From Rhexocercosporidium sp. MPI-PUGE-AT-0058 (lineage: Eukaryota; Ascomycota; Leotiomycetes; Helotiales): a stretch of DNA of 64,000 bases. Under the pieces are notes generated by a model, which worked only from the letters and a program-made list of their open reading frames with translations, was not told where the DNA came from and ran no database searches. This document shows, piece by piece, positions 48,058 through 61,959 of the stretch (its first letter is position 1; every line of letters begins with the position of its first letter). Where the stretch lies: assembly GCA_020746875.1 (NCBI GenBank), contig JAGTJL010000011.1, positions 2,232,001 through 2,296,000 on the forward strand. The letters are read 5' to 3'. Both the position numbers and the translations under genes were made by a program.

Positions 48058-51000
48058 TTGTCAATCACCTTATATATATATAGCCGATAACGTTTATACT
48101 ATTACGAAAGAACTGCGATTTAAGGCTTATAATAGCTCTAGCGCGCTTAAGGCGTTCTAACGTCTTATTAAGGTTAAGAAGGTGCTTAAGGACGAATTAG
48201 TAAATTTTAGGCTGTGCTTCTTTCCGATTATAGTCTATATATAGTCTTTTTACGTTAACGTCGTTTAAAAACGGCATTATAATAAAAGGCATAACATCTT
48301 TTAATATTTTATTAATTATTTTTATAAATTAAGTAATAGAGTTTATAGCTCCCTAAGATAGCGTTATGTTTCGGACTAGTCCGATGCTAGGCACGAAAAA
48401 GGCCGTTATATCTTGGCTACTGTAAAGTGGCGATTCTAGCCAGGAAATGATGCCTAAGGCGTTATTTAAGGAACTAGGCATACAACCTTTAAAGGTTCGT
48501 ATAAGAGGCCTTTCCCTCATGTAAAATTAGAAGATTTGAACACTTTTCCACCTTGAATCTTGACCCCTTAGAGTTACTAGGCTCCTTGCCTGGTGCCTTG
48601 CGCCGTGCTTCCTTCTTTGTTTGTTGTAGCCTTCACACTACTTTAATGTAATACTTATTAATTATAATCTAAGTATAAGTTTATTAAGCTCGCGATATAG
48701 CACCTTATAAATTCCTTTAAAAATTCGTTAATAAAAGGAGGTAAGTTAACGTCTTTTAAAGTGACTACGTTAAGTATAGTTACCGAGTTAATTAAGCGGT
48801 ACTTTTTTAATTCCTTCTTTTTAATTAAAAACTAAGCGTTATAATATAGCCCCTTAAAGAGTTCGAGAACCCCACGGTTAAGTCTGTCTTTTATTATTTT
48901 TTTGACTTCAGGAGTTAATGTTTTAAGAAGTAAAAAGTATAGTGTTTATTAGGCTTTATGGTTTATTATCTTAATAACTATAGGTAGCGAAACATTTTTA
49001 TGGAATTTCTTATACTTTATTTAATTAAATATAATAACACCTTCTCGATTTAATATGATTTCGTCGAAGAGGGCTTTCTCTTTTAATTATAATATATTTT
49101 TAATATTTAAAGTAGTAAGTCGCTCTTCTATAATCTTAAATCCGTAAGAAAAGCCGGTAAAATAAAAGAATAAGATATTTTAATATTTCTTAATTTATTT
49201 TTAATAAAAGTCCCTTTTTTTAAAGACTTTATATTAGTTTTTACGGCTTTTAGGCGCATTTCTTATTTTATTTATTTAATTTATAGGCTTAATCTTTTTA
49301 TCTTTCGTCTTATATATAATATAAACTTGCGAAACTTATTTGCGTTTTTTAAATGAGGAGGTTATTAATAAAGTATTATAATTTATAGTAAATTAAAAGG
49401 TAAGCTCGATTTTCTTAATTAATATAATATTAAACACACGTTCTTTGCCAAAAAGAGCTTTAATAAAGTCTTTGTAAAAGGGGTAATCATAAAGGTCTGT
49501 TTTTAAAATTATAAATTCTTACTTTATATATTTAATAAAAATATATAAAACGTCTTCGAAAAAGGAATTACTTTTATTATTAAAGGTTTCTTTATCTCTC
49601 CCGTAAAAAAGCTCGTCCTTAAGCTTAAAGGAAGTGTCCTTTAGAGAGCATTTGACAATACTAACTATAAAGCTTTAATTATAGTTAATTACTTATTTTC
49701 CGAGTTAGTTTTAGACTTTAAGTAGTCTAATTTTAAATTTAATAATATTTTGCCAGCTTAGCTCTTAGACTTTATAGCTTTAATATTTCTGGCGTACTCC
49801 GTAGGTTTAATTGCTTTAATAATAATAATTAGTCGCGTAGTTTTATTTTATAAGTTAACGTAAATTAAACTGCTTTTTACATTAAATAAGTATTTAAATA
49901 AAACGCGCGTAGTCCGAAAAAATAAAAATTTAAAAATAACTTTAATATTTAAAATATTTATAATATAAAACTTAATAAAGATAATATAGTCTTTTATTAT
50001 AATCGGGACGTTATTTACATATCTTAGAAATCGCGATTTTACGCTTATAATGTTTTTTAAAGCTATAGAGTCACTTTTTATAATAAGGACTTTTAATTAA
50101 ATAATAGTATTATAAAATATATAATTAACCTTTGCGTTAAAATTAAAAGTAGCTCGGATATTATTAAGTCTTGTCCTTTTAGGCATAATAATTATATACT
50201 TTAGTATTAAAGAGTGTTACTTATGACTCGGTCTTTAAGGTGTATTAATTAAGTAAACTTTAGCGGTTAGTAATAAGTCGACTTTAAATTCCCCTTTTAA
50301 AATTATTACTTTTTAAAGCATTATTAAAATAACGGTTAAAATTATAAGCATTAAGCTAAAGAAAGGAATTAGGCTTAATAATAGCCAGAAAATTAATTAT
50401 TAAATTAGCATTTCTTATGTTAAAAAGACTTAATACTTTTATTTCCTTTATTAGACTTAGAGCTTATACGTAAGTTTAGCTCGAGATATAATAAAGTAAG
50501 TAATAACTTATTATTCTTATTTAAGGAAAATACGTTTAAGCTGTCGCGAAGCTGGCAGTCCTCTTAATGTGGAATCCGAAGTATTAGCCCGAAGTAGTAA
50601 GAGGCGTTAAAATATAATATTATTCCCTTTTTAATTATAATCTTAAAGAGCTTTTATATACTTTATAATCTTAATATTAATAATAGTAATTTAGTCTTAA
50701 ATCTCTTAATTAATAGTCTTTAGTCGACTTGTCTTTAGTAAGTCGATTAAAATAAGGATTTCTTTTAAGGTTAAGTTTTTAAGGAGCTCTTTTTAAGTAA
50801 AAAGCTTATTTAGCGTATTATTTAATTTATAATTATTCCGCGATAGCGCTTAATATACGCGAGGTCGGCCTGAAGTCGCTCTAACGGCAATAAGTAAGTT
50901 GTTTTTAACGCGTTTTTAAATAGTCCTCGTAAAGAGTAATTTAATAATAATCAGTCCTTTTCGACTTACGGTCGGAATAGCTTTTTTTAATTTCTTAAAA

Positions 51001-51733
51001 ATAATATTATTATTATTATTCCTTATAATAATCCGAGTGGGTTTTACTTTAAATACTTTAGTTAAAGGGTTTACGTTTATAGGCTTTTGAAATTTAACGG
51101 TATTTTACTTTTTCGCGAACTTTTAATCTTTTATAATTAACTTAAGTCTTAAGGCGTTTTTAAAGTAAAGTTTTAGTTATATATAGTTTAACTTTTATTA
51201 TTATTTTAAAAGCAGCGGCACTTTGTCGTCTTGTTTTTATAAGTGCTATTTTGAAGCTATTATTTATTTCTTTTAAATTAAAGGTTATAAATACGTTTTA
51301 AACGTTAGTTAGTCTTATTATATTAAAGAGTCGAATAGTAAAGATGTTTAAATAATCTTAGGGCTTTTAACTTGCTTTTAGTATTAGTCTTTTTAAGGCT
51401 GACTTTAATATAATATTTTATTAAGTTAAAAGGGCTTTTTAAGCGTCTTAAAGCTTCTTTTAAATTGCTTTTTCTTTTTACCTCGAGTTTAAGTCTCTTT
51501 TTATATTAATTATTCGTAAAATAAGGACTTTTCTCTTTAGTTTATTCCGAGGAAATTAAACCGCTTAAGCTTTTATTTTTTCTTTTTAAGGGCTTATATA
51601 AATATAATTGTTTTTATTTTTATAAATAATTCTTAAATTAAGCCACTTTTTAAACTTATAATATTAATTTTAATACTTATAAAATCCTTAAGGTTTAGCA
51701 CTCGGAATCGGCTTATTAAAGTAAAAGAGGTAT

Positions 51734-51990
51734 TGTTACGGCTTGTAAGAGGTTAATACGGCGAGTTAACTCTAGCTTTGTATTTAGGCCTGATGCTACG
51801 CTTAGAATCGAGAAGAAAAGATAAAGAAAAAAGGAGAGTTCTTTATAAGAGGGAGCTCTAATATAAATACACAAAGGGTCCCTCTAGCCTTTCCCGATTA
51901 GGCCTAGCGCTATAGTTGCTATACTAAGGCAATACTACGAGCGATGCCAAACTCGCTCGGTTAAAATACAAGGCTTATAAAATTATAATA
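51734..51990 (-). repeat. Left (3') LTR of element G1
   Basis: 257 bp. The outer end TGTTACGGCTTGTAAGAGG is unmutated, while the inner end is AT-shifted (AAGGCTTATAAAATTATAAT). Confidence 0.92.
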
Positions 51991-54900
51991 TTACCTTCTT
52001 CTCCCGAAAAACTGCGTCTACGCAATTATAGTTATAATTATATTATCTTTTAGTTTATTATAATTGTTAATACTAATATTATATGCTTTTAACTATTAAA
52101 GTAATACTCTTAAAGGTCTTTTAGCCGCTTTATTATTAAAATAAAAGTTCTTAATTATATAAAGTACGGTTATAGTATTTAAGCACGAATACTATTATAA
52201 GTCCTCGTCGGCGTCTAGCCACTTAATATAATAAAATAACTTATTTTTTATAACCTTAAAGCTAAGAATACCTTTAATTTCCCACTTATTTTACTTAAGT
52301 AATAACTAAATAAGTGCCGGCGTAGCTTTAGCTTGTCTAAGCAAAAGGTCGTTAACGTACTTACGGAACAAGTAAGAGTAAAAGACGGAATACATTTATT
52401 AATCCTTTAAGAGCTTAACTCTTTAACTTTTTCCTTTTTTTATAAATACTTTAATTAAGTCATATTACTTGTCGGAGAGCTTTCTTAAAGGTCGGTCAAT
52501 ATTTTAGTTCCGAGTGTCAACTAGCACTAAGTCGTTAACGTCCTAATTAACGGCGCGTCGCCCCCGGTTCGCTAGTCGCTTCATTTTTTCCTATTAATTT
52601 TTTAAGGACAATTATGCGATTTCTATAACCTCTTTTATTTATAATGCTACTTATAAAGCCTCTTTACAATTGAGTTTCTTTATTACTATAACTAAAGGTT
52701 TTAAGTTAAGTAAATCTTAAGAAGTCCGTGGCTTAACGCCGTTAAATAACTAAAAAGGGGACAAGTTGTTTAAGGATTCGTGCGGCAGTATTAATTAGGC
52801 GATATTTATAATTAATAAAAAGTCACTTTAATTATTTTAATAATAATAATAAAAGAGACGAAGCCGTTACTTAATATATTAATTCGTTATTTCCGTTTAG
52901 CCGTCGACGTTTAAATTATACGCCGTTATAAGCTTTACCTTAATTCTGAAAATATAATAATACTCTTTTTAAAAGGAAGAGATAAATTAAGGCCCTCGGT
53001 CTAAGACAATAAAGTCCGGCATACCGAAATAGCGAGTCTAATAAATAAAGAAAAGAATAGCCATACCTTTAGCGATAATTATGTCGTTATAAGGTATTAA
53101 GACCGGTTTCTTAAATAAGCGGTTAATAATAACTATAGCGAAGTTATAATTGTGCTTATTTAATAGTAGCTTTATAAAGTCTATTATAAGGTATTAATAT
53201 AGTCGAGTAGGGATTAATAAAGAGTATAAAAAACCAAGAGTCTTATTTCTTCTAGCCTTTTACCGAGAGTAACTATAATTCGCTACGTACCGAGTTACGT
53301 CTATAATGAGATTATTTTAATAGTATTTGCGGCTTAGTAATGCCTTTATCTTTTTAATCCCTGTATATATTATTAATAGTTAGGAATACACATGTCGAAT
53401 TAATATTATGCGAAGCTCCGGCGGTTTTAAGGGCACTTTTAGGCGTCCTTAAAAAAGTAATTTATTGTTTATTAACTCGTAATTTAATAATTATTTCTTA
53501 GCTTTTTGTCGAAGAAGCTTTAACGAAGGCGAAGACTTATTAATTAAGAGCATTTAATTAATAATATTATATTCCGCGATATTATAAACTATTATAAAGT
53601 TAAAATTAAGCTCCTCTATAATAAGGGTCTTTAGGTCTATTAATACTCTTACGTCTGACTTAGGCTTTAGTTCGTCCCCTAAGATTAAGGCTTTAATTAA
53701 TGCTAAGGATATTATCTCCACGACTTCGATATAAGCGTTTATAAGATCGTCGGCGAGAAGCTAAAAATCTCTGGCGACTTTTTAATTGATTTTATTAATT
53801 ATAAATAACTCGCTTTTGTGCCTCCGTGACCGTGAGGTCTTAATCCCGTCGAGATAAGGTATCCGCTAGCGTATTAATAGTCCTAGTATAATATATAATT
53901 ATAAAATAAAAATCCGCGAAGAACTCGGCCTATTAAGCCTGCTTAACCGTAAAGTCTTTAATAATTATAAAGTACTTTAAAGCTTAATAATCTATATAAA
54001 CGAAGACGTTCTTTTAGGCGCCTTATAGCTTCGGCCGATATTATTTAAATAATTAAAAAATCGCTAATATTTCCTTATTATAAATTAAGTAATTAAGCTC
54101 GGGATTTATTATAGTTTTAAAAAAGTATTTTATAAAGTAAAAGGTGCCGTCTTTTTAAAATTAAAATAAAATCTTAGCGACGACTTTGTTAAATAAATTA
54201 ATTTTTAGCCGCGTTTACTTTATTAAGTCGTAATAATAAAGAACCGGCGTAAATTAAAGGGCTTCTCGGAGAGTATTTTATATGTTTTTATAAGCGTGGT
54301 CGAAGTTAAAAGGGACGTCTTTCTCGGTGAGCTTTATAAGGGGTCGAGTGATACGATTATAGTCTTTAATAAACCGGCGATAAAAGTTATAAAAACTAAA
54401 GTAGCTTTATATACCTTATATATTGCCGGCGTATCGTTAGTCTTTAATTACGCTAACCTTTTCCGAGTTTACTTTTATATTATCGACTTTAATTATAAAT
54501 CTTAAAAACTTTGTCTTTTATACGTTAAACTCGGATTTTTTAATGTCGGCTTAAAGTCTATGTATTTATAATATTGTTATCACCTTTTTAATATAAACTT
54601 TATGTTCTTCGAGAGTTAACGAGTATATAAGGATATTGTTTATATAAACCGCGTAAAAGTCGTTTAAGTACTTTATTAAAATATCGTTAATAAATCGCTA
54701 AAAGGTCGCCGGACCGTTAATTAAACTAAAGGGAAGAACCTTATATTTATACGTGCCGTATCGAGTGCGAAAGGTCGTATAGTCTTCGCTCTTAAGAGAC
54801 ATACAAATGCGGTAAAAAGCTTATTATATATTAAGCTTAATAAAGACTTTTGCTTTATAAATGCGTATTATTATTTTATCGATTAAAGGAATTAAGTACG

Positions 54901-57900
54901 GGTCCTTTTTAAATAAGGCATTTAGCTTTCGATAGTCGACGCATAATCGAAGACTATTATCGGCTTTCTTAGTAAAGAGAATAAGAGCCGTATATGGCGT
55001 GCCAAAGGGCTCGATAAAACCTTTATATAAGTTGTTAATAATGTACCGCTTAGTCTTTAATAGTTGTTCTTTAATTATACGCCGGAAAAGTTTAAAGAAT
55101 AAGTCGTTTTCCTTAATAAGTTTAATTTAGTAATTTACGCCTTAGTAATATATTAATAATTTATTAAAGGCTTGCCGGGAGAAAAGAGGAATATATTCTT
55201 AATACTTAATAAAAAGCTTTTTATTTATTAACTTATTATTTTACGCGTACTTAGCTTTTAGGGCTTTTTTTAAGTTTAAGTCTTTATTTATTAATATAAG
55301 TTCGACACTTAACTAGTCTAAGGCCTCTCGCCGGCGGCGAGTTAGTTTTTAATCGATTTTATGCACTAATATTATAAAGGTTTTCACTTTATTCTTTTTG
55401 GCTTTTTTAAGTTAAAGGTATATTATAAACATTACTATTGTCGATATTAAGAAAATCTCCGTTATAAACACCTTTAACTAGTGATTTACTAGGGGGGCTC
55501 TAAAGGTTTTTTTATTTTTAAGTAATAACCCCGGAATATAAAATATTAAAGAGTTTAATTAATCCTTTATAATACGTAGGCGCTCTTTAACTTCTCTAGT
55601 AAAGCTCGAGGGACGAGTCGGCGAGACGCTGGCGGTAAGTCGTATAAAAACATTTATTTTAAGGGAATCGTCGAGTGCCGTAAGCTTGACTTATTTCCGG
55701 CGGTAGTTATTTATATTTATAAAAGCATTTTTTTATTTTATATTAAGTTAATAAGACTTAACGATTAATTAATCGAAACGGTTTATATTGACAAAGACTC
55801 GCTAGTTAAAGTACGGCTGTATAAGTATGTTTAACGGCTATTTTAATCGGTTGCGGTTTTTTATATATAATTATTTTAAGTTATAATACTCAAAGAACTT
55901 CCGGCTAATTAAAACGTTAGTGTTTTTTAAGTCAATTATTAAGAAAAAGAAGTTAATTTGCCGGCGGTTAATAATTAAAATAAGTAGGATAGCCGTATTA
56001 ATTAGCTTTTCTTTCTTATTATTATAATTAATTAAGACGATTAACTAAAGGAGTATTATAAAAGAAATATTAAATTACTTAACGAGTCGGTATGCGAAAG
56101 AGGTTTTAATTACACCTAAAATATTTACTTCGCTATTAATATATATAAGTGTTTTAATAAAGAATTTATTCCTTTTTAATTTAATGTTAACTAAGAATTG
56201 TCGTCCTTCGATAAGAGCACGGAAATTAAATATTAAGTCCTTTTATAAGTTATAGCCTACGCTAAGGTATAAGTCTTTGCCACGGCTTAGGAGTTTTTTA
56301 ATAACTCGTTAGTCTTTAGGTCTTCGCTAATAATTAATTAGAAAATCGACTTATTAAGAGCTTAGTCTTTGCGGCGCTTAAGACAGTCGTTAACTTAATG
56401 GCCGGTCTTATTATAATAAAGGCAAGTATTAAAGGAGACGTCTTTAAGTATTAAAAGAGGTACGAGGGACTTAAGTCGGCGCAGGATAGGCGAAGGAGAG
56501 GGCGTACGCTAGCGGACATTCGACGACTGTCTTAAGGTTAAAAGTCTTTATACGTTAATAGTCGGCGAAGGAGAGGTTACACGCTAGTTTTCCTTCTTTA
56601 AGATATTACGTAAGTCGTTAGTATTTATATTATAAAAAGAGACTCGAGGGGGCTCGCGAACAGCGGCAATAACACGTTTATAAGCTCGTTTAATAGTAAT
56701 GTTTCTTAACTTACGATTTAACGTAATTAAGAATTCGTTAAGAGCCGTATAATCTCCGGCGAGTTTATACTTTTTAATATAAATGTCGTACTTAAGTTTA
56801 TTTAAGACTTTCTTATACATATTATTAAACTAGCGGTCGGGTAAGATTTTTTTAATAGTCGCATATATTATGAACTTTATACGGAACTCGTTATACGTTA
56901 TATTACCTATATATAGCTAATTATACTTAAGCTTAGCTGCTTATACTCGGTTATAGTCGAAGAAGCGCTAGTCTAAAGCCTTTAATACGTCGGCGGCTTT
57001 ATTAAAGTCTCCGGCGAAATCGAGGTTTATTTATTAAAAGATTATAGTCTTAGCCTCTCTTATTATATATTTAAAATAAATATAAACTTACGATTTATTA
57101 ATAAAAAAGTTGCCTAAGTACTTTTAAATAAAAAGCTTTATATTTATTTTTTAAGCATTATATTCGATTTCGCCCTTATAATCGTTAAAAAGAGTATAAA
57201 AGTATTTAACTTTATTAAGCTCGACGGCAGGAATAATAAGGTTTAGCTTAAGAAGGTAATAGCCGGTAGTTAGTTAGAGGTCCGCCGTAAGAGTACGCAC
57301 TAATCGGTCGTAAGGAGGAGAAGGAGTATAAGTCTTTTGGCGGGGGTTATTAATAATATATTAGTCGAGGGCTTGCTTAACAGCGGCAGCGACGGTAGAA
57401 CTAACGGAGATCTCGATTAGTTAATTTACCTTTACTTATTAAGCGGGGGTAAGGCCTTTTATAATAGTAGTAGGCTTTAGCGAAGCGTTAAAGAAGTTCT
57501 GAGGTTTGTCTTCTAAGTCGGAATTAAATTCTTCGAAGTTGTCGGGTTCTTTTATTAAAGTTTTAACCGAAGGAATAAGGGTATTAATAAAGCCTAGCCG
57601 CAAGGGGGCGCTTCTTTCTCTAGAGCTTCGCCGACGGGGGGGAGAAGTCGGAAGTAATAGTAACACAAGGTAAAGAGGTGTTTAAGGTTATTAATCGATT
57701 TATTAATTAAATATAAGTCGAAGTCGAAGTTCGAAATCGAATAGCGCGCGTTAAGTTGCATAAGGCAAGTTAACGGCAAGAGGTTTTCTAGCTTTCTTTA
57801 AGGCAATCTATTATTAAGGTAAAGAAGTACTTATTTATTAAATAAGCCAAAGTATTAAGGTTCATCGTTAACTTATTATAAAGGCAAGGAGACGCGACGC

Positions 57901-57956
57901 GTAAGACTTAGTAAAATATAACGCTTTATAGCGAAGGGATTATAAGTCTTTTCTTA

Positions 57957-58213
57957 TATTACGGCTTATAAAAGGTTAATACGGCGAGTTAACTTTAGCT
58001 TTATATTTAAGCTTAATACTACGCTTAGAATCGAGAAGAAAAGATAAAGAGAAAAGGAGAGCTCTTTATAAAAGGGAGCTCTAATATAAATATATAAAGG
58101 GTCCCCCTAGCCTTTCCCGATTAGGCCTAGCGCCATAGTTGCCATGCTAAGGCAATGCTACAAGCGATGCCGAGCTCGCTCGGTTAGAATACGAGGCTCA
58201 TGGAATCGTAATA
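57957..58213 (-). repeat. Right (5') LTR of element G1
   Basis: 257 bp. The inner end is AT-shifted (TATTACGGCTTATAAAAGG), while the outer end keeps CGAGGCTCATGGAATCG. Confidence 0.92.
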
Positions 58214-60902
58214 GGTATTCGGTACTTATGTCGTCTTTTATATTAAAACGTCGATTATATTTAAAGCTTACTTTAGAATCTTAATAAAATACCTCAGCTT
58301 TTTCGAGGTATGCGATTGACTTATAAGTAAATAAAGCCTTGACTTCGGCTATTAATTCTGGATTTTTTCTTTTCTTTATAATAGCGTATAAAATGCGTAA
58401 GTTATTTAATTTTTTCGTAATTATATTAATATTCCGTTTTATAGCTTAATTAATATTGTGAGTCAGCCTCTTAATAATAAGAATGACTTCTTCTTAAATA
58501 TGCCTTTTTTAATTTAATTTAAAATGAAGTACTGAATTCTTTTTAAAGACGTCGTTAATCTCTTGAGTTAAAGAATTATTTTTATACTTTATAAGCTTAA
58601 GGCGAGTTATAAAGTTAAGTCCCTCGAATTATGCCGCTAAAGAAGGAGTTTTATTATTACTCGACTTAAGTTAAAGACGGTCGACTTAAGTAATTTATAT
58701 AAATAATACTTTTTACTTAATTAAAGTGTTGATTTCCTGCTCGACTCGGAGTAAGCCTTTTATTTTAACGTATATTTTATCGAAAGATTATATGTTTTCT
58801 GTATCGAAAGTATTATTATTTTTTATAAAAGTTCCGGCCTTTCGCCTTAAGTGTTTAAGTAAAGCCGCTAAAAACTTTATAATTATTCGCCGCTTTATAA
58901 TAATTTTTTTTTATATATAAGCTCGACTAACCTCTTTAAAAGCTTAGAAAAATTATTAAAATTGAGATTTAAAAGTATTTTCCGTAATATATTTAAAGTT
59001 ATTAAATATCTTCTTTAGGTTTTAAAAAATATAATAATATTACTTAAGGTCGAACGTTTAATATTCTTTTATAACTTTTTTAATTAACTTTTATTAAGTG
59101 TTATTAAAGAAGTCGGGGAGTTACTTAATGTTTTAGCTTACTTTAAGAATGTAATAGTTTACGATATATTATTTCTTTTCGGCGTCATTTATAATGCCTC
59201 GAGCCATAAAGAGTTACTTTAAAGTCTTAAAGAACTTAGTAATATTATTCCTATTAAAGTATAAATAGTTAAAGGTGCTTAAGGTTAATATGGCTTAAAT
59301 TATTACGAAATGAGGAGGTCCTTTAATAAAGTCTATAATAAGTCGTGCGGCTTAAAATATAAAGTATTAAGACGTTATATTATTAAAGACAAGTTTATAA
59401 TAATAATTATTTAAAGCCTCGTTTATTTTATATAATATAGAAGTTTTAATAAGTTTATATTATTTTAACGTAAGTCGTATTAATTAAAAAGCCTAAGCGA
59501 AAGTAACTTGAGCCTAAAGCGGTGTTATATAACTTATATTAACGGGGTTAAGTCCCCCTTGCTTTAGAGGCGAATATAATATAAATTAAGAGTATATAAG
59601 TTAAGTAAGTGTTATATAAGCCGGTAAAGTTTAAAGGGCGGCTTAAGCTCTTATATTAGAGCTTTTTAAATGGCTATTGCCTTAATTATAGTTAAATATG
59701 TTTTGTCGTAAGTTATTATTGCCCCCTTTATTTCTTTTCTTTTTTTTATTAATAATTAAAATATTATTTATAGGTATTCCCGGTAGTTATAATAAGGTAA
59801 AACTAGTAATTTTAGCGATATTAGGTTTTATTAAAAGTCTAATAAGTATAAAAGTAAAAGAGCTTATAAAGCCTATAGAGTTAGTCTTAATAATAAAATA
59901 GTCTATAGTCGGGGTCGTAAAGCTTCTTTAAGTTATAAAGAAGTTGTTAATAAGTCGTTTAAGCTTTTTGCTTTTTAAGTTGCCGTTAAAAGCGTTGTTT
60001 TTAATATCGTTTTTAAATATAATTAATTTTTCTTAATAAAATTAATAATTTACTAAAGAGTAAATGCGCTTAATATTATTAATAAAAAAGTAAAAGATAT
60101 AATATATTATATTAAAAAAAAACATATAAGCTCGAAAAAATAAAGGAAATATATAAGTAAAATGTTAAGTTAAAGAGCTTATAACTTTAGACTCTTTTTA
60201 GAATAATAGAGCCCGAAAGACGCCGAAGTCTAGACTTCTTATCCTTATAATAAACGAACGTATAAGCTTAAGTAAAATAAATAAATCTCGTTAAATGTTA
60301 AAGCTTTACTATTATTAAAGTTAATCTCGGCGTAAAATGACTTAAGATTAAAATTAATTAAAAAGGTATAAAGTAAAACTTTATATACTTTTTTATTAAA
60401 CTCTGTCTCGCTAACTTAAAATAGTCTTTAGCGGAAAAAGAAGAGAAAAAGAGTAATAAATACGCCTATTAAAAGTGCGGTTGGCGTTAAAATTTGCCGA
60501 ATTTATTTTAAATAGTTTATTTTTCGTTTTTTAAAATATTAAATATGCTTTAATATTAATTAAGGCGTTTTTAATAACGTAATTTAATTATTTTCGGTCC
60601 GACCTTTTTAGTATTGATGCTCCACGTGTTAGAGCTGGCTTTTCTAATAATTTAAGTATTATTATATTAAAGGTAAGTAGTTTCCCTTTAGACTTCTTAT
60701 GCTTTTCGTTAAGCTGTAGGGGACTGTCGAGGTGCCGTATTTAGTTTTATTTTAAGGGCTAAGAGATCTTTAAGTAAATAAGTTTATATTAGTTCGAGCA
60801 CTTATCGGTTTTAGTCTTTATAATTAATATAAGGGGCCTCTAGGCTTTTTACGTACCTTACTCTAGCTTTTTTATTTACTTCTTACGTCGGTCATTAAAA
60901 TA

Positions 60903-61183
60903 TGTGAAAGGGAAAACACTAAGTACACAATAAGAGGATAGTAAAGCAAGTATTAAAGGGTAAACGTAAGAAATACTTATTTAACAAATACTAAAGATAT
61001 TATATATTTAAAGAGTATAATCTGTCGAGGGAGAGGAGAGGTATAGTTTAAATAAGAAGGAAAAGTTATAGTAGTAAAAATCGTTATTGTCGTTAAAGGA
61101 TGTTGCCCTAGAGGCTATCTTAAATATAATAAGATGTAGCTTAATTACGTGACAAATGGATCTCTGAGGTCAACCCCACCACA
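60903..61183. repeat. LTR-like repeat TGTGAAAGGG...CCCCACCACA, shorter copy
   Basis: 281 bp. Aligns with both ends of 8853-9443, lacking its central 310 bp. The termini are imperfect inverted repeats. No clear target duplication was found, and no partner copy lies nearby, so it is probably solo or truncated. Confidence 0.55.
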
Positions 61184-61959
61184 ATAATAAGAGAGCCGAG
61201 AGTAGAATATTATTATATAAGGTATTAACTTAAGAGATAAGAAAAGAAGGATAAAAATAAGGATAAAGAAAGTATATATATAAGTATTAACGATAGGCAG
61301 TGCTATAATAACTACTTAAGGCCCCCTGAAAACGGGGGGTTATAAAGTCAGAAAACCGAGGACTAAGATTAAAGAGATAGGAAAAGGTCAATATTAGGTT
61401 ACTACGGGGTATTAGCCGTCAGGCGCCTTAGCACGTGCCACACGTGATAGGTTATAGAGGGGTTCGAACCCGCGTAAAACAGCGACTAAACCCGCCGAAA
61501 ACAGCAGGTCCAACACCATAATCCCGCGTAATAATAGTCGCCGCCCTTTTTTGGCCGCAGCTTTTTGGGCTTCAGCTTCAGCTGCCTCTTATAATGGATG
61601 CCTCAAGCCTTGAAATGAAACAACAGACACAACATCCTCTGTACAGACTATACTTTAAACTCTAGAGAAACAACATCCTCTGCCTATTGCCAAAATGGCA
61701 AGAAGGAGGGGGTCAAATTCCTTTAATTCTTGCTATTAGCTACAAAGAAAAAAGAAAAAAAGAGGCAAAAATCTTGCTTATAATTACTTATTACACGTGA
61801 ATATCATAGCATATGACAGCGATTTGCACGAATGGCCAATGGGTTAAGACATCAATGGTCTTCAAATACTTGAAATGAAAATCGTTGCAATTAGAAGATA
61901 TATATTAACATAAAGTTTCATAACCTTAAACGGTCCCCCTACCAAGCTAGAACGGCAGT
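61184..61959. other. Transition from AT-rich block to peroxidase gene
   Basis: Begins with an AGAGAGCCG motif shared with 30379. At 61400-61475 there is a tRNA-like stretch with GGGGTTCGAACCCGCG. From about 61560 composition is genic and must include the peroxidase 3' untranslated region. No gene was found. Confidence 0.4.

Larger units (their letters stand above)
51734..58213 (-). mobile_element. Complete Ty3/gypsy LTR retrotransposon (G1), RIP-degraded
   Basis: LTRs of 257 bp at 51734-51990 and 57957-58213 (TGTTACGGC...CGTAATA, original GTAACA). The 5-bp duplication GGTAT lies at 51729-51733 and 58214-58218. A minus-strand polypurine tract (CGGGAGAAGAAGGTAA) adjoins the left LTR, so it reads right to left. 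Minus-strand order: gag-like frames (57439-57666 and 56584-56820), a zinc knuckle near 56376-56430 (C-L-Y-Y-N-K-T-G-H-x-V-N-D-C, second Cys changed to Tyr), then reverse transcriptase at about 54600-55000 (Y-K-V-L-P-F-S-L-I-N-G-P-A-T-F, then RFINDILIKYL). The catalytic box Y-I-N-N-I-L-I-Y-S stands where Y-L/I-D-D is expected, about 54620-54647. Integrase should lie at about 52500-53800 but is not cleanly readable. Length 6480 bp. Non-autonomous. Confidence 0.92.
48058..60902 (-). mobile_element. Unidentified RIP-degraded element(s), split by gypsy element G1
   Basis: AT-rich flanks of G1. On the minus strand one frame runs from about 58860 down to 58219 and, after removing G1 and one target copy, continues from 51728 to about 51010. 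Its stops are nearly all TAA/TAG, as if from CAA/CAG. The frame crosses the insertion point as I-S-T-E-Y then L-F-Y-F-N-K-P-I-P-S-A-K-P. The predicted product is Lys/Gln-rich and helical. I recognise no transposase, RT or helicase motif. Outer boundaries are uncertain: the left is set by the composition change at 48058 and the right by the repeat at 60903. More than one element may be present. Confidence 0.45.
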
